A stretch of 58,215 nt of DNA from Candidatus Niyogiibacteriota bacterium (lineage in GTDB: Bacteria; Patescibacteriota; Minisyncoccia; HO2-45-28), in NCBI GenBank assembly GCA_016181935.1, contig JACOYI010000002.1, positions 1 to 58,215 of the forward strand, in the 5' to 3' direction. The position numbers and the translations under genes were made by a program. Positions 28,108-37,977 of this stretch are shown piece by piece (positions within the stretch are counted from its first letter, which is position 1; each line of letters begins with the position of its first letter). The notes below the pieces were generated by a model. The model did no database searches and was not told where the DNA came from. It was given only the letters and a program-made list of their open reading frames with translations.

Positions 28108-28851
28108 TCATAGCGCATACCGTTTAGCCAATAAGTTCAGACGCACCATTACCGTTTCCCACAATACATGAAAATACGTCGAGAACCGCACATGGCTCAC
28201 GGGGTCGTTGATCCAATAGACCGGAATGATGCCAATGCGATACCCGAATTTCCGCGCAAGCGCCAATGCCTCGACATCGAATCCCCATCCGGAAATGCGC
28301 TGGCGCGAAAAAATTTTTTGGGCCGCTTCGTCACGAAACGCCTTGAAACCGCATTGCGTATCCCAAATGCCCCAAACAGCGACCAATTGGATGAAAAGAT
28401 TGCCCGCCTGTCCCATCAGGCGCTTGTACCATGCCTGCGAAACGGCTTGGCGCGCGCCCGCGGCATCCCATGGGTGACGCGAACCGATGACCACATCATA
28501 TCCTTCGTCAAAAAGCGGCCGCATTTTGTCGAAATGCGCGATATCCGTCGAATTGTCCGCATCGGTAAAAAGGCGTATCGTGCCCGACGCGCGGAGCATC
28601 CCCGCTTTCACCGCCTCCCCTTTGCCGCGATTTTCCTGTTTTGTCTGCGCGACGACCGAAAGATCCGGTATTTCACTCGCTTTCGAGCGCGCCACCTCGA
28701 CCGTCCGGTCGGTCGAACCGCCGGAAACCACGATGACTTCGGACGAAAAATCCTGCTTTTTCAGATATCCGGAAACCGCATCCAGTGTTTTTCCGATGCG
28801 GCTCTCTTCGTTATACGCGGGGATGATCACGGACAAATACGGCTTATCCAT
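28108..28851 (-). CDS. Family 2 glycosyltransferase (polyprenol-phosphate-sugar type)
   Basis: LSVIIPAYNEESRIGKTLDAV, LFTDADNSTDIAHFDKM, YDVVIGSRH, DTQCGFKAFRDEAA. Confidence 0.93.
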   Translation of the reverse strand: MDKPYLSVIIPAYNEESRIGKTLDAVSGYLKKQDFSSEVIVVSGGSTDRTVEVARSKASEIPDLSVVAQTKQENRGKGEAVKAGMLRASGTIRLFTDADNSTDIAHFDKMRPLFDEGYDVVIGSRHPWDAAGARQAVSQAWYKRLMGQAGNLFIQLVAVWGIWDTQCGFKAFRDEAAQKIFSRQRISGWGFDVEALALARKFGYRIGIIPVYWINDPVSHVRFSTYFHVLWETVMVRLNLLAKRYAL

Positions 28852-28875
28852 ATCGCCTATTCTATCACGCCAAAC

Positions 28876-28918
28876 CCCGAGGGTAACCCTTTTCTGATTC
28901 TTAAGGGTTACCCTCGGG
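28876..28918. repeat. R3 palindrome, 16-bp perfect stem
   Basis: CCCGAGGGTAACCCTT-ttctgattctt-AAGGGTTACCCTCGGG; holds ruvX C-terminus and stop. Confidence 0.95.
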
Positions 28919-29308
28919 ATCCTTGCGGCGGTCGAGAAAGGATTGCAAAATAACGGCCGCGGAGGCGGCATCGATGTTTTTTGGCTGCATCTCACCGGTC
29001 GCGGTCCGGACCGCCGCGGAACTGTACGCCTCGTTCTCAAAATGGACGGGCAAACCGAATTCTTTCTCGAGGTTTTGAGCGAACGCGCGAACCTCGGCGG
29101 ATAACTCGGTTTCCTTGCCGTCGAGTCCGACGGGAAGGCCGATGACGATCTCGGATACGCCCTCATCGGCAACGAAACGGCCGATGAATTTTTTCAATTC
29201 CGGCCAATCGTTCGGCAAAACGATCTTAGGAAACGCGATCGCGAGCCCCTCATCCGAGAGCGCGAACCCGAGCTTTTTGGTGCCGTAATCGATCCCGAGA
29301 ATCCGCAT
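28901..29308 (-). CDS. ruvX: Putative pre-16S rRNA nuclease YqgF / RuvX
   Basis: MRILGIDYGTKKLGFALSDE, VIGLPVGLDGKETE, NEAYSSAAV, IDAASAAVILQSFLD. Confidence 0.93.
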   Translation of the reverse strand: MRILGIDYGTKKLGFALSDEGLAIAFPKIVLPNDWPELKKFIGRFVADEGVSEIVIGLPVGLDGKETELSAEVRAFAQNLEKEFGLPVHFENEAYSSAAVRTATGEMQPKNIDAASAAVILQSFLDRRKDPEGNP

Positions 29309-29311
29309 ACA

Positions 29312-30067
29312 TTATGGGCGTGTCAATACCTCCGCGCCGGTTTTCGTGATGATAAGCGTATGTTCAAAATGGCTCGCGCGGGAGCCGTCCTTGGTTTTCC
29401 ATGCCCAGCCGTCCGGCGCCACATATACTTTCGGACTGCCTTCGGTCAGCATCGGCTCGATCGCGATGACCATTCCCTCGACCAGCTTTTCGCCGGTTCC
29501 GATATTACCCCAATTCGGGATTTGCGGGTCTTCATGTACTGCAAGCCCCACGCCATGACCCACGAGTTCACGGATGACGCCGAACCCCCGCGCTTCGGCG
29601 AACGACTGCACCGCATGGCCGATATCGCCGATATGCGCCCCCGGTTTGCATACGGTAATGGCACGCTCGAGCGATTCTCTCGTCACATTATTCAGCTGTT
29701 TCGCCTTTTCATCGAGCAAACCGACGCCCACGGTCAGAGCCGCATCCGTGCAAAGCCCCTTATACCAAATGCCGAAATCCAACCCAACCAAATCGCCATT
29801 TTTCAAAACACGCTTCGAGGGCAATCCATGCACCGCTTCATCGTTCACCGACACACACAAAACCGCCGGAAATTTACGGCCGGCAACGTGATACCCCTTG
29901 AACGACGATTTTGCGCCCGCTTTTTTTATCTCGCGCGCCGCGAGCGCATCCAATTCGCGGGTCTCGACGCCGGGCTTTGCGGCTTCGGCAACCACAGATA
30001 AAATACGGGCGAGTATTCGCCCGCCTTCGCGTAAGATTTCTATTTCTTTTTGTGTTGTTGCGATCAT
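29312..30067 (-). CDS. map: Methionine aminopeptidase type I
   Basis: VSVNDEAVHGLPSKRVLKNGDLVGLDFG, LVGHGVGLAVHEDPQIPN. Confidence 0.97.
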   Translation of the reverse strand: MIATTQKEIEILREGGRILARILSVVAEAAKPGVETRELDALAAREIKKAGAKSSFKGYHVAGRKFPAVLCVSVNDEAVHGLPSKRVLKNGDLVGLDFGIWYKGLCTDAALTVGVGLLDEKAKQLNNVTRESLERAITVCKPGAHIGDIGHAVQSFAEARGFGVIRELVGHGVGLAVHEDPQIPNWGNIGTGEKLVEGMVIAIEPMLTEGSPKVYVAPDGWAWKTKDGSRASHFEHTLIITKTGAEVLTRP

Positions 30068-30669
30068 ACAAGATCAAGCGCTTTGAGAATATCGCGGTGA
30101 ATCTTTTGCTGGTCCGTCGGATTGGCGTCGATCGTGATAAGCCGGCTTTTCGATTGCGTCCGATAATACTCGAGCGCCGGAAGAACATTTTTATCGAACG
30201 CCGCAAAGCGATTCCGGATGGTCTCGGGCATATCATCCGCGCGGCCGCGGTCCATAAGACGCTGAAATGCACGCTCCCGATCCACCTCCAGATAGATGGG
30301 GCATGCCTGAAGGTTGAAAAAATTTGCGAGGTCATCCAGATCGCGCGCTTCCGAAAGCGTGCGCGGCGAGCTCGGAAAGATCACATGCTGTCCCGCTTTC
30401 AGGTTCTGCATGATTTCGTTGGCCCATTTCCAGATCGCGACGAATGACGGCGCAAAATCGCCCACGTCAAGCACTTTTTCTTTGATCAATCGCTCCGCAT
30501 AGGTCTTTTTTTTCTTCTCTGCCATTGCGCGAAATAGATCGCCGAGCGAAATCCAAAGAACCGAACCCTCGCCGTAGCGCGCCTCGAGCGCCGCCCTCAA
30601 AAGATTCGCTTGGGTATCCTTACCGCCCCCGGAAAGCGAGATCCAGCAAACCATCTTGGGTTGAGTCAT
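30064..30669 (-). CDS. adk: Adenylate kinase-like NMP kinase with atypical P-loop
   Basis: SLSGGGKDTQANLL P-loop, PSSPRTLSEA, RGRADD...RF; position between secY and map. Confidence 0.85.
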   Translation of the reverse strand: MTQPKMVCWISLSGGGKDTQANLLRAALEARYGEGSVLWISLGDLFRAMAEKKKKTYAERLIKEKVLDVGDFAPSFVAIWKWANEIMQNLKAGQHVIFPSSPRTLSEARDLDDLANFFNLQACPIYLEVDRERAFQRLMDRGRADDMPETIRNRFAAFDKNVLPALEYYRTQSKSRLITIDANPTDQQKIHRDILKALDLV

Positions 30670-30724
30670 GACTGTTCCTTTGTATGGATTATCTTTCCCC
30701 ATCCTACCCGAAGCTCCCGAAAAG

Positions 30725-30756
30725 TAAAACACCCGCCCGCTGGCGGGTGTTTTACC
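30725..30756. terminator. Terminator-like hairpin
   Basis: GTAAAACACCCGCC-cgct-GGCGGGTGTTTTAC between secY and adk. Confidence 0.75.
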
Positions 30757-30761
30757 TCGTC

Positions 30762-32024
30762 CTACTCATAACTCCGCATCACGATCTGCGCTTGGATCTG
30801 CTTCAACGTTTCAAGCACCACCGAAACCACGATCAAAAGCGCGGTGCCGCCGATGGTGAGCGTCACCAGCCCCGTGAGAGCCCGCATGGTGAGCGGCAAG
30901 ACCGCGATCACGCCCAAAAAGAGCGCCCCCACCAGCGTGATACGGCTCAAGATCTTATACAAAAACTCCGCGGTCGAGTGTCCCGGCCGGATGCCGGGGA
31001 TAAAAGCGCCCGATTTTTGCAAATTCTCCGCGATCGCATTCGGATCGAACGTCACCGACGTATAAAAATACGTGAACGCGAAAACCAGCGTGAAATACAA
31101 AACAGCGTCCGTCCACGGGTTCGCAAGAAACGCAAGGACCGCCTGCGATAGATTCTGAATGACGGCGTTTTGGACGCCTCCCAAAAATTTCATGATCATC
31201 TGCGGAAATAAAAGGATGGAAAGCGCAAAAATGATGGGGATCACGCCCGCCTGATTCACGCGAAGCGGCAAATACGTGGATGTGCCGCCGTAAACGCGGT
31301 TCCCGCGGATGCGGCGCGCATAGGAGACCGGCACGGGCCGCTGGCCTTCCGTAACGACAATGACCGCCGCAATGACCGCCACGGCCGCAATAACGAACGC
31401 GATCAAAATCGGGAGCTGGGTCGCATCGAACGTAAAAAGGGTCTGGCGAACGGCTTGCGGCAGAGCCGCAACGATACCCGCAAAAATGAGAATGGATATT
31501 CCGTTGCCAATGCCGTATTCCGTGATCAATTCGCCGAGCCACATCAGCAAGAGCGACCCCACGGTCACAATGACGATATTCGAAAACCGTTCGAACGCCG
31601 TAAGCTCGCCTAAAACACCCTGCTGTCCCAACAGCGCCAGAAGCGCGAACCCCTGTAGCATCGCCAGCGGCACCGTGAGATACCGTGAATACTGGTTGAA
31701 TTTCTGACGGCCCGCCTCCCCTTCTTCGTGATACATTTCTTTGAGCCGCGGAATGAGCATGGTCATCAGCTGCATGATGATGGATGCCGTGATGTAGGGA
31801 CCCACGCCGAGCATGAGGATCGAAAGGTTGTCCAGGGCGCCGCCCGTAAAAATATTCAAAAGCCCGAAGAATTGATTCCCACTAAAAAATGCGGCGAGCC
31901 GCCCTGCATCCACGCCTGGGATCGGGATCGCCGCTCCCACGCGGAAAAGCGCCAATACAAAAAGCACGAAAAGGATCTTCTTGCGCAGAGACGAATCTTT
32001 TACGATGAGGCGTAATGAATTCAC
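30762..32024 (-). CDS. secY: Preprotein translocase subunit SecY
   Basis: ILFVLFVLALFRVGAAIPIPGVD; multiple TM; GTG start overlaps rplO stop. Confidence 0.96.
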   Translation of the reverse strand: MNSLRLIVKDSSLRKKILFVLFVLALFRVGAAIPIPGVDAGRLAAFFSGNQFFGLLNIFTGGALDNLSILMLGVGPYITASIIMQLMTMLIPRLKEMYHEEGEAGRQKFNQYSRYLTVPLAMLQGFALLALLGQQGVLGELTAFERFSNIVIVTVGSLLLMWLGELITEYGIGNGISILIFAGIVAALPQAVRQTLFTFDATQLPILIAFVIAAVAVIAAVIVVTEGQRPVPVSYARRIRGNRVYGGTSTYLPLRVNQAGVIPIIFALSILLFPQMIMKFLGGVQNAVIQNLSQAVLAFLANPWTDAVLYFTLVFAFTYFYTSVTFDPNAIAENLQKSGAFIPGIRPGHSTAEFLYKILSRITLVGALFLGVIAVLPLTMRALTGLVTLTIGGTALLIVVSVVLETLKQIQAQIVMRSYE

Positions 32025-32464
32025 GGCATTTTTACGGCGACCGAACCGCCGGCTTTTTCGATTTGCGTCTTGGCGGTCGCGCTCAATTGGCAATTTTTGA
32101 CAAGAAGTTTTCGTCCGACCTCCCCGGAACCCAAAAGCTTCACCTCCGGTATCTTGCCGCCCCGGCGGTGCAGGAGTCCCTTTTTCGCCAATGCTTCGGG
32201 CGTTACGGTTTCGCCGTCTTGAAAATGCTTGTTGAGCGCCCCAATATTCACCACCGCAATGCGATGGGACCGGATCTTCGAGCGATATCCGCGGAGTTTA
32301 GGAATTTTTTTGATGATATCGCGCATCTCCGGACGGATCCGGTGGCCCGCACGGGCTTTCTGCCCCTTTGTGCCGCGCCCGGAAAACGTGCCGCGCTTGC
32401 CACCCCTACCAACCCGCTTCTTCGTTTTACGCGCGGTTTTTGGTTTAAGCTCGTTTAGCTGCAT
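32021..32464 (-). CDS. rplO: 50S ribosomal protein uL15
   Basis: MQLNELKPKTARKTKKRVGRGGKRGTFSGRGTKGQKAR. Confidence 0.96.
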   Translation of the reverse strand: MQLNELKPKTARKTKKRVGRGGKRGTFSGRGTKGQKARAGHRIRPEMRDIIKKIPKLRGYRSKIRSHRIAVVNIGALNKHFQDGETVTPEALAKKGLLHRRGGKIPEVKLLGSGEVGRKLLVKNCQLSATAKTQIEKAGGSVAVKMP

Positions 32465-32948
32465 GACTCGATTTTAACATCATTAATGCGGCGATAGCGG
32501 CTTCGGCGTTCGTCACTTTGTTTTTCGTATGCGAAAGGATCTTTGCGGAAGCATTGCGCACCCCCGCCAGATCCAACACGGCGCGCACAGAACTTCCCGC
32601 GACAAGCCCGTGTCCCGCGGCCGCCGGACGGATCAAAACCCGGGCTGACGCGAATTTTCCGTCGACCATATGAGGGATCGAACTCGCTTCCGTGATGGGA
32701 ACGCGAATGGACAGGCGCCGCGCATTGCGAAACGCCTTTTGCATGGCGGCCGCCGTATCCGCGCCTTTACCGATACCGATACCCACTTCTCCTTTACGGT
32801 TTCCCGCCACGACGGTCGCACGGAAATTGAAACGCCGCCCGCCCGCTACGACGCGCGCAACGCGGCGCAGGTCGATCATTTTCTGCATAAACTCCGGCGG
32901 TTCCTGATTCGCGTTTCTTCGTGATGGCCGTGATGATTGGCGTACCAT
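32445..32948 (-). CDS. rpsE: 30S ribosomal protein uS5
   Basis: IDLRRVARVVAGGRRFNFRATVVAGNRKGEVGIGIGKG. Confidence 0.96.
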   Translation of the reverse strand: MVRQSSRPSRRNANQEPPEFMQKMIDLRRVARVVAGGRRFNFRATVVAGNRKGEVGIGIGKGADTAAAMQKAFRNARRLSIRVPITEASSIPHMVDGKFASARVLIRPAAAGHGLVAGSSVRAVLDLAGVRNASAKILSHTKNKVTNAEAAIAALMMLKSSHAAKRA

Positions 32949-32952
32949 GAAA

Positions 32953-33336
32953 TTAAAATTTAAGACCGCCCTTACGCGCCCCTTCGGCAAAGGCCTGCGT
33001 GCGGCCGTGATAAGAAAAACCACCGCGATCGAATACGACCTCGATGATATTCGCTTCGCGCGCTTTTTTCGCGAACGCTTCGCCGAATGCGCGCGCTCTT
33101 TCCGTTTTCGTCATTTTTTCGGCCCGAAGCCGACCAGCCTTGGGCTGGTTCTTGGCGAGCGACCGGTCCGACATCCCGATCAGAGTCCGCGCCGCATTAT
33201 CGTCCACCAGTTGAGCGTAGATATATTTACTCGAACGAAAAACGGACAGACGCGGGCGCTTGCTCGTCCCCTCCACGCGGCTTCGGACACGGATGTGGCG
33301 CCGGATGCGGCGCATTTTTGTCGTACTTGTTGTCAT
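32953..33336 (-). CDS. rplR: 50S ribosomal protein uL18
   Basis: KRPRLSVFRSSKYIYAQLVDD...VVFDRGGFSYHGRTQAFAEGARKGGLKF. Confidence 0.96.
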   Translation of the reverse strand: MTTSTTKMRRIRRHIRVRSRVEGTSKRPRLSVFRSSKYIYAQLVDDNAARTLIGMSDRSLAKNQPKAGRLRAEKMTKTERARAFGEAFAKKAREANIIEVVFDRGGFSYHGRTQAFAEGARKGGLKF

Positions 33337-33338
33337 CG

Positions 33339-33884
33339 TTATGCGGCGGATGCGACCACTTTTTTACCTGCCTTGCGGCGGATCACCTCGCCCGCGTATC
33401 GGATACCGGTTCCTTTGTAGGGTTCGGGTTTACGCACTCGCCGGATCCGCGCCGCTTCGTCCCCCACGGCTTCTTTATCCGAACCCGATACCGTGATGAT
33501 ATTTTTTTCGACTTTAAACAGAACTCCCGCTCTCGGCTCCACGACGACCGGATGCGAAAGGCCGACGTTGAGCGATACGGCCGCCCCGCGCATTTCGGCG
33601 CGGAACCCCACGCCCTCGATCTCCAATTTCTTCTCGAACCCGCGGGAAACGCCCTCAAGCATGTTCCTGACATGGCTCGCATATGTTCCCGAAAAAATGC
33701 GGCCTCGGCGCCCCTCCGCAACCGGACGGATCGCGACTTCGGACGCGGAAATTTCGAGCGTCAGATCCGAAGGGGTCGCCCGCTTCAATTCCCCCTTCGG
33801 TCCTTTCACGTAAAAAATTCCGTCGCGAAATTCGGCGGTCACTCCGGCTGGGATAGGAATGGGTTTTTTTGCAAGTCGGCTCAT
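33339..33884 (-). CDS. rplF: 50S ribosomal protein uL6
   Basis: MSRLAKKPIPIPAGVTAEF, VKGPKGELKR, PYKGTGIRYAGEVIRRKAGK. Confidence 0.96.
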   Translation of the reverse strand: MSRLAKKPIPIPAGVTAEFRDGIFYVKGPKGELKRATPSDLTLEISASEVAIRPVAEGRRGRIFSGTYASHVRNMLEGVSRGFEKKLEIEGVGFRAEMRGAAVSLNVGLSHPVVVEPRAGVLFKVEKNIITVSGSDKEAVGDEAARIRRVRKPEPYKGTGIRYAGEVIRRKAGKKVVASAA

Positions 33885-33888
33885 ACAA

Positions 33889-34281
33889 TCAATAGATCTC
33901 CCCGATCACTTCACCTCCTAGTTTTGTGCCCCGCGCTTTTCTGTCGTCCATGATGCCCTCAGGCGTTGAGACGATATACATTCCTCCGCCGCGCGCCGAC
34001 GGATGCAATTCCTTGTATCCCTTATACACGCGACGGGACGGCTTCGAGATCCGCTTCAGCTCGCGGACCCGCCCGATGCCCGAAGGTTCATAGACAAGCC
34101 GCAATTCAAGACCGCGTTTATTTTTCTTCCCGCGACGCACGACATCCGCCACGAACCGGTGCGCCTCCAAAATTTTCGCGATGTCGTGTTTGATGCGCGA
34201 ATGCGGGATCACGACCGAAGCGAGCCGCGCTCGCTGCGCGTTCTTGATACGGACGAACATATCTGCAATCGGGTCGGTCAT
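33889..34281 (-). CDS. rpsH: 30S ribosomal protein uS8
   Basis: MTDPIADMFVRIKNAQRA, GMYIVSTPEGIMDDRKARGTKLGGEVIGEIY. Confidence 0.95.
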   Translation of the reverse strand: MTDPIADMFVRIKNAQRARLASVVIPHSRIKHDIAKILEAHRFVADVVRRGKKNKRGLELRLVYEPSGIGRVRELKRISKPSRRVYKGYKELHPSARGGGMYIVSTPEGIMDDRKARGTKLGGEVIGEIY

Positions 34282-34322
34282 TTCAGTTGAAAATTGAAAA
34301 TATAAAATTTAAAAACATTCCA

Positions 34323-34508
34323 TTACCAACTGCTCTTCCGGATACCCGGAATAACCCCTTCATTCGCGAGCTCCCGGAAACAGATCCGGCATAAACCAAA
34401 ATCGCGCATGAAGCCGTGCTTGCGCCCGCACCGAAAACACCGCCGCACGACGCGGGATTTATATTTGGGGGGCTTTTTGGCGCGAGCAATAACGGATGTT
34501 TTGGCCAT
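34323..34508 (-). CDS. rpsN: 30S ribosomal protein uS14 (zinc type)
   Basis: [39 protein letters not shown]. Confidence 0.95.
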   Translation of the reverse strand: MAKTSVIARAKKPPKYKSRVVRRCFRCGRKHGFMRDFGLCRICFRELANEGVIPGIRKSSW

Positions 34509-34510
34509 GA

Positions 34511-35047
34511 TCATTTCTTGAACGGGATCCCCAGCGCGCGGAACAATGCTTCGGCGTCGTGACGCGTTCGTGCATTCGTTACGAGCGTTATCTCGAATCC
34601 GAAGGCGGGTTTTGCGTCTTCCCCGATCATTTCTGGAAATACACTATGCTCCTTGAAGCCGAGCGTCAAGTTGCCGCTTTCATCGATCGACCGGGGATCA
34701 ATGCCCCGAAAATCGCGCAACCGCGGGATCGCGACACGGATCAAGCGCTCCAGAAAATCATACATGCGCGCTCGGCGCAGAACCGTCCCGAAACCGATGA
34801 CGAGGCCAATGCGGGTTTTGAACGCCGCAATGGATTTGCGGGCTTTTTTCGGCGCAACTTTTTGGCCGACGATCAATCCAAGCGCTCTCGCGATGGCTTC
34901 GCGCTCTTTTTCGTCGCGGCGGCCGACACCCGTATTCACCACGATCTTCGTGAGCCGAGGAACCGCGAGAACGGATGTTTTACTCAATTCCCGCTTGAGT
35001 TGCGGGACGACGACCGTCCGATAATGATTCAATAAAGAAGGGGTCAT
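34511..35047 (-). CDS. rplE: 50S ribosomal protein uL5
   Basis: [44 protein letters not shown]. Confidence 0.96.
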   Translation of the reverse strand: MTPSLLNHYRTVVVPQLKRELSKTSVLAVPRLTKIVVNTGVGRRDEKEREAIARALGLIVGQKVAPKKARKSIAAFKTRIGLVIGFGTVLRRARMYDFLERLIRVAIPRLRDFRGIDPRSIDESGNLTLGFKEHSVFPEMIGEDAKPAFGFEITLVTNARTRHDAEALFRALGIPFKK

Positions 35048-35053
35048 AAATGT

Positions 35054-35368
35054 TTAGGCGATCACTGCGCCGCACTTCCGGCATACGCGCGTTTTCGCGG
35101 TTCCCTCATGAGACCACCGGGGCCGCATGGGCCGCGAACACGACGGACACACCAGCATCACATTCGAAATCGAAAAAGGCGAGGGGATCGAAAGGATCTG
35201 CCCTTTTTCATTCGCCTTTCGCGCGCGCTGGTGACGCTTGCGAATGTTCACGCCATCCGCGACGATGCGGGCTTCTTGCGGCAGAACGCGAAGGACTTTC
35301 ACGGTTTTGCCCCGATCTTTTCCCGAAATGATCTTCACCGTGTCGTTTTTTTTGATGAAAACTGCCAT
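35054..35368 (-). CDS. rplX: 50S ribosomal protein uL24
   Basis: IKKNDTVKIISGKDRGKTVKVLRVLP; C-terminal CPSC...CRKC. Confidence 0.95.
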   Translation of the reverse strand: MAVFIKKNDTVKIISGKDRGKTVKVLRVLPQEARIVADGVNIRKRHQRARKANEKGQILSIPSPFSISNVMLVCPSCSRPMRPRWSHEGTAKTRVCRKCGAVIA

Positions 35369-35372
35369 ACAA

Positions 35373-35738
35373 TTACACGACCTCGACCGCCAATGATGCG
35401 ATCTTCGTAAATCCGCGTTCTCGGATCTCTCTAGGAATCGGCCCGAAAATGCGCCCACCCTTCGGTTCCTGACCGTCCAAAATCACGACCGCGTTATCGT
35501 CGAACCGGATATACGACCCATCGGAACGACGGAATGGTTCGCGCTGACGCACCACCACGGCCTTGACCACGTCCTTTTTCTTAACGGCTTTGCGCGGTTC
35601 GGCTCGGCGGACGGATACCACCACAATATCCCCCAACTGGGCGACTCGACGGCGCGATCCGCCCAACACCTTAAAACACTGGACCAGCTTTGCTCCCGAA
35701 TTATCCGCTACATTCAAAATGGATCGTGGCTGGATCAT
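35373..35738 (-). CDS. rplN: 50S ribosomal protein uL14
   Basis: [44 protein letters not shown]. Confidence 0.97.
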   Translation of the reverse strand: MIQPRSILNVADNSGAKLVQCFKVLGGSRRRVAQLGDIVVVSVRRAEPRKAVKKKDVVKAVVVRQREPFRRSDGSYIRFDDNAVVILDGQEPKGGRIFGPIPREIRERGFTKIASLAVEVV

Positions 35739-35739
35739 A

Positions 35740-35982
35740 TCATTGTGCCTTCTCGGTAATGCGCCACCGCTTGGTTCTTGAGCGGGGCCGCGTCGATTCA
35801 ATGGTCACGATGTCGCCTTTTTGATGGACGTGCATCGCATCCTCGGCATGGTATCTTTTCGACCGTTTAAAAAATTTGAAATATTTCGGGTGCTCGATGA
35901 ATCGCGCGCATTCCACCACCGCCGTCGTTGGGGACGGCTTCGAAATGATCGTTCCTTTCAGTTGTTGTTTGATGATGGTCAT
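35740..35982 (-). CDS. rpsQ: 30S ribosomal protein uS17
   Basis: [41 protein letters not shown]. Confidence 0.95.
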   Translation of the reverse strand: MTIIKQQLKGTIISKPSPTTAVVECARFIEHPKYFKFFKRSKRYHAEDAMHVHQKGDIVTIESTRPRSRTKRWRITEKAQ

Positions 35983-36176
35983 ACGTTTTTTTGATGCATG
36001 CGGGTCAGGATCCGCGCGATGGCTTTTTTTCGTTCGCGACCTTCTTTGACGTTCTTCACTTTGCCCTGCGCGATACGAAACCGGAACACGCGCGCCCCTT
36101 CCCGCTCACGATCAAGCATCTCCTGCAACGCCTGCCGGGACGATCCCGCGATCTCTTTTCGAATTTCTTTTTTCAT
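35979..36176 (-). CDS. rpmC: 50S ribosomal protein uL29
   Basis: FRFRIAQGKVKNVKEGRERKKAIARILT; between rplP and rpsQ. Confidence 0.88.
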   Translation of the reverse strand: MKKEIRKEIAGSSRQALQEMLDREREGARVFRFRIAQGKVKNVKEGRERKKAIARILTRMHQKNV

Positions 36177-36598
36177 GATCGTTCGATGCGGCTTACGACT
36201 TTCGTCCGAACGGGGAGCTTACTCGACGCTTTACGAAGCGCCTCCCGGGCGGCATCGGGCGAGAGCCCGTCGATCTCCAAGATCATACTGCCCATTTTCA
36301 CGACCGCGTAATATCCGACGGGATCGCCTTTGCCTTTTCCCATGCCGACCTCCGGCGGTTTTGCCGTGCGGGGACGATCCGGAAAGATCCGGATCCACAT
36401 TTTGCCGGACTTTTGGATATAGCGCGATATGGCTTTCCGCGCCGCTTCGATCTGCTCCGAAGAGATCAGGCCCCCTTCTTCCGCTTTTACGCCGTAAGAA
36501 CCGAACGCCAATTCAACGCCGCGCGTTGCGACCCCGTCTTCCGAGTGGCGCAATCTCTGCCACTTGCGATGTTTCACTTTTTTAGGAAATAACGTCAT
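36173..36598 (-). CDS. rplP: 50S ribosomal protein uL16
   Basis: MTLFPKKVKHRKWQR, IFPDRPRTAKPPEVGMGKGKGDP. Confidence 0.96.
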   Translation of the reverse strand: MTLFPKKVKHRKWQRLRHSEDGVATRGVELAFGSYGVKAEEGGLISSEQIEAARKAISRYIQKSGKMWIRIFPDRPRTAKPPEVGMGKGKGDPVGYYAVVKMGSMILEIDGLSPDAAREALRKASSKLPVRTKVVSRIERS

Positions 36599-37263
36599 GC
36601 TTTTTTCTTTCGCTCATCAAAAATCTCGCCTTTATAGATCCACACTTTGATGCCGATGTCGCCGTACGGCAGATGGGCGCGGGTCCGTGAAAAATCAATG
36701 TCCGCGCGGATCGTCTGAAGCGGGATCCGGCCATTCATCTGCCACTCTCGCCTCGACATTTCCGCGCCGCCCAGCCGCCCGGAAAGCGCGATTTTCACGC
36801 CTTTCGCCTCTTTATGCGCCGACACCTTGGAAAGTGTTTGCTTTAAGACGCGGCGGAACGGCAGACGTTTTTCGAGTCCCTCGGCGACCATTTGCCCGAT
36901 GATCGCGGCATCGGTCTCCGGATTCTTGACCTCTTCGATCGTCAATTTCAATTCCGGCGTTTTTGCAAATCCCCACGCCGCAAGACGGCGAACGATGTCG
37001 TCTTTCAATGCCGTAGCTCCGGCGCCGGAACGGCCAATGATCAGGCCGGGCCGCGATGTGTGGATCGCGATATGCAAAACGGCCGGCGAGCGCTCGATCT
37101 CGATCCTCGCAACATACATTTTCGCGAGACGCGCCCCCAGCCACTCGCGAAGTTTAACATCCGCTTCGAGCAGCGTCCGGTAGTGCCGACGGTTGAACCA
37201 CCGCGACTTCCAATCGCGGATCTGGCCTAATCGAAATGAGTATGGATGGACGTGGTGTGTCAT
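36595..37263 (-). CDS. rpsC: 30S ribosomal protein uS3
   Basis: HPYSFRLGQIRDWKSRW, KH GLIIGRSGAGATAL, GGAEMSRREW. Confidence 0.96.
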   Translation of the reverse strand: MTHHVHPYSFRLGQIRDWKSRWFNRRHYRTLLEADVKLREWLGARLAKMYVARIEIERSPAVLHIAIHTSRPGLIIGRSGAGATALKDDIVRRLAAWGFAKTPELKLTIEEVKNPETDAAIIGQMVAEGLEKRLPFRRVLKQTLSKVSAHKEAKGVKIALSGRLGGAEMSRREWQMNGRIPLQTIRADIDFSRTRAHLPYGDIGIKVWIYKGEIFDERKKKA

Positions 37264-37264
37264 A

Positions 37265-37627
37265 TTACTCGGAGGGGGAAACCTTTTCTTTTGTGGCACG
37301 CTCCGCAAGCTCGATCCTTACGTGGCTTGTTTTCTTGCGGATGGGAGAGGCCATTCCGTGCCATTTCGTCCGGAAGCGTTTGAATACCGCGCCTTGATCA
37401 ACGGTGACCTTTGAAATAATCAGCGCGTCCGCTTCTTTGCCGATGGTGTTTTTTGCGTTCGCAACCGCAGATTTCAGCAATTTCGCGAGATCTTTCGCCG
37501 GCTTTTCTTTTGTGAACCGCAAAAGCGCCGCGGCTTCGTTTACGGATTTATTCCGGATAAGATCCGCGACGCGGCGGACTTTTCTCGGAGCGATATGCAA
37601 ATGCTGAATGGTCGCTTTCATGGTCAT
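37265..37627 (-). CDS. rplV: 50S ribosomal protein uL22
   Basis: [27 protein letters not shown]. Confidence 0.95.
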   Translation of the reverse strand: MTMKATIQHLHIAPRKVRRVADLIRNKSVNEAAALLRFTKEKPAKDLAKLLKSAVANAKNTIGKEADALIISKVTVDQGAVFKRFRTKWHGMASPIRKKTSHVRIELAERATKEKVSPSE

Positions 37628-37974
37628 TTTTTAACAGGGACGGGTCCGCCGGCCGGTGGGGCGGCCGCGGAGGCGGCTTTGGTCGCTTCGGCCGCTTTCG
37701 TTTCCAGTTCTTTCTGCATTTTGCCGCCGTGTCGCGTGAAGCGGCGCGTCGGCGAAAATTCGCCGAGGCGATGCCCCACCATATCTTCGGCAACGGTTAC
37801 GGAAATAAAATCTTTCCCGTTGTGAACGCCGAACGTGTACCCCACCATTTCGGGCGCGATCTGGCTGTCGCGAGACCATGTTTTAACAACCGCCTTCGAT
37901 CCTGCCGAAAGACGCCCGATTTTCTTCAGTAATTTAGGGTCTACATAGGGACCTTTTTTTGCTGAGCGTGACAT
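37624..37974 (-). CDS. rpsS: 30S ribosomal protein uS19 (Ala/Pro-rich C-terminal tail)
   Basis: [55 protein letters not shown]. Confidence 0.96.
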   Translation of the reverse strand: MSRSAKKGPYVDPKLLKKIGRLSAGSKAVVKTWSRDSQIAPEMVGYTFGVHNGKDFISVTVAEDMVGHRLGEFSPTRRFTRHGGKMQKELETKAAEATKAASAAAPPAGGPVPVKK

Positions 37975-37977
37975 AGG

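Noticed and set aside
33129-33150. Palindrome ACCAGCCTTGGGCTGGTT inside rplR
   Set aside because: Resembles the rpsU terminator stem at 5142-5170 but is short and encodes an ordinary segment of uL18; likely coincidence.
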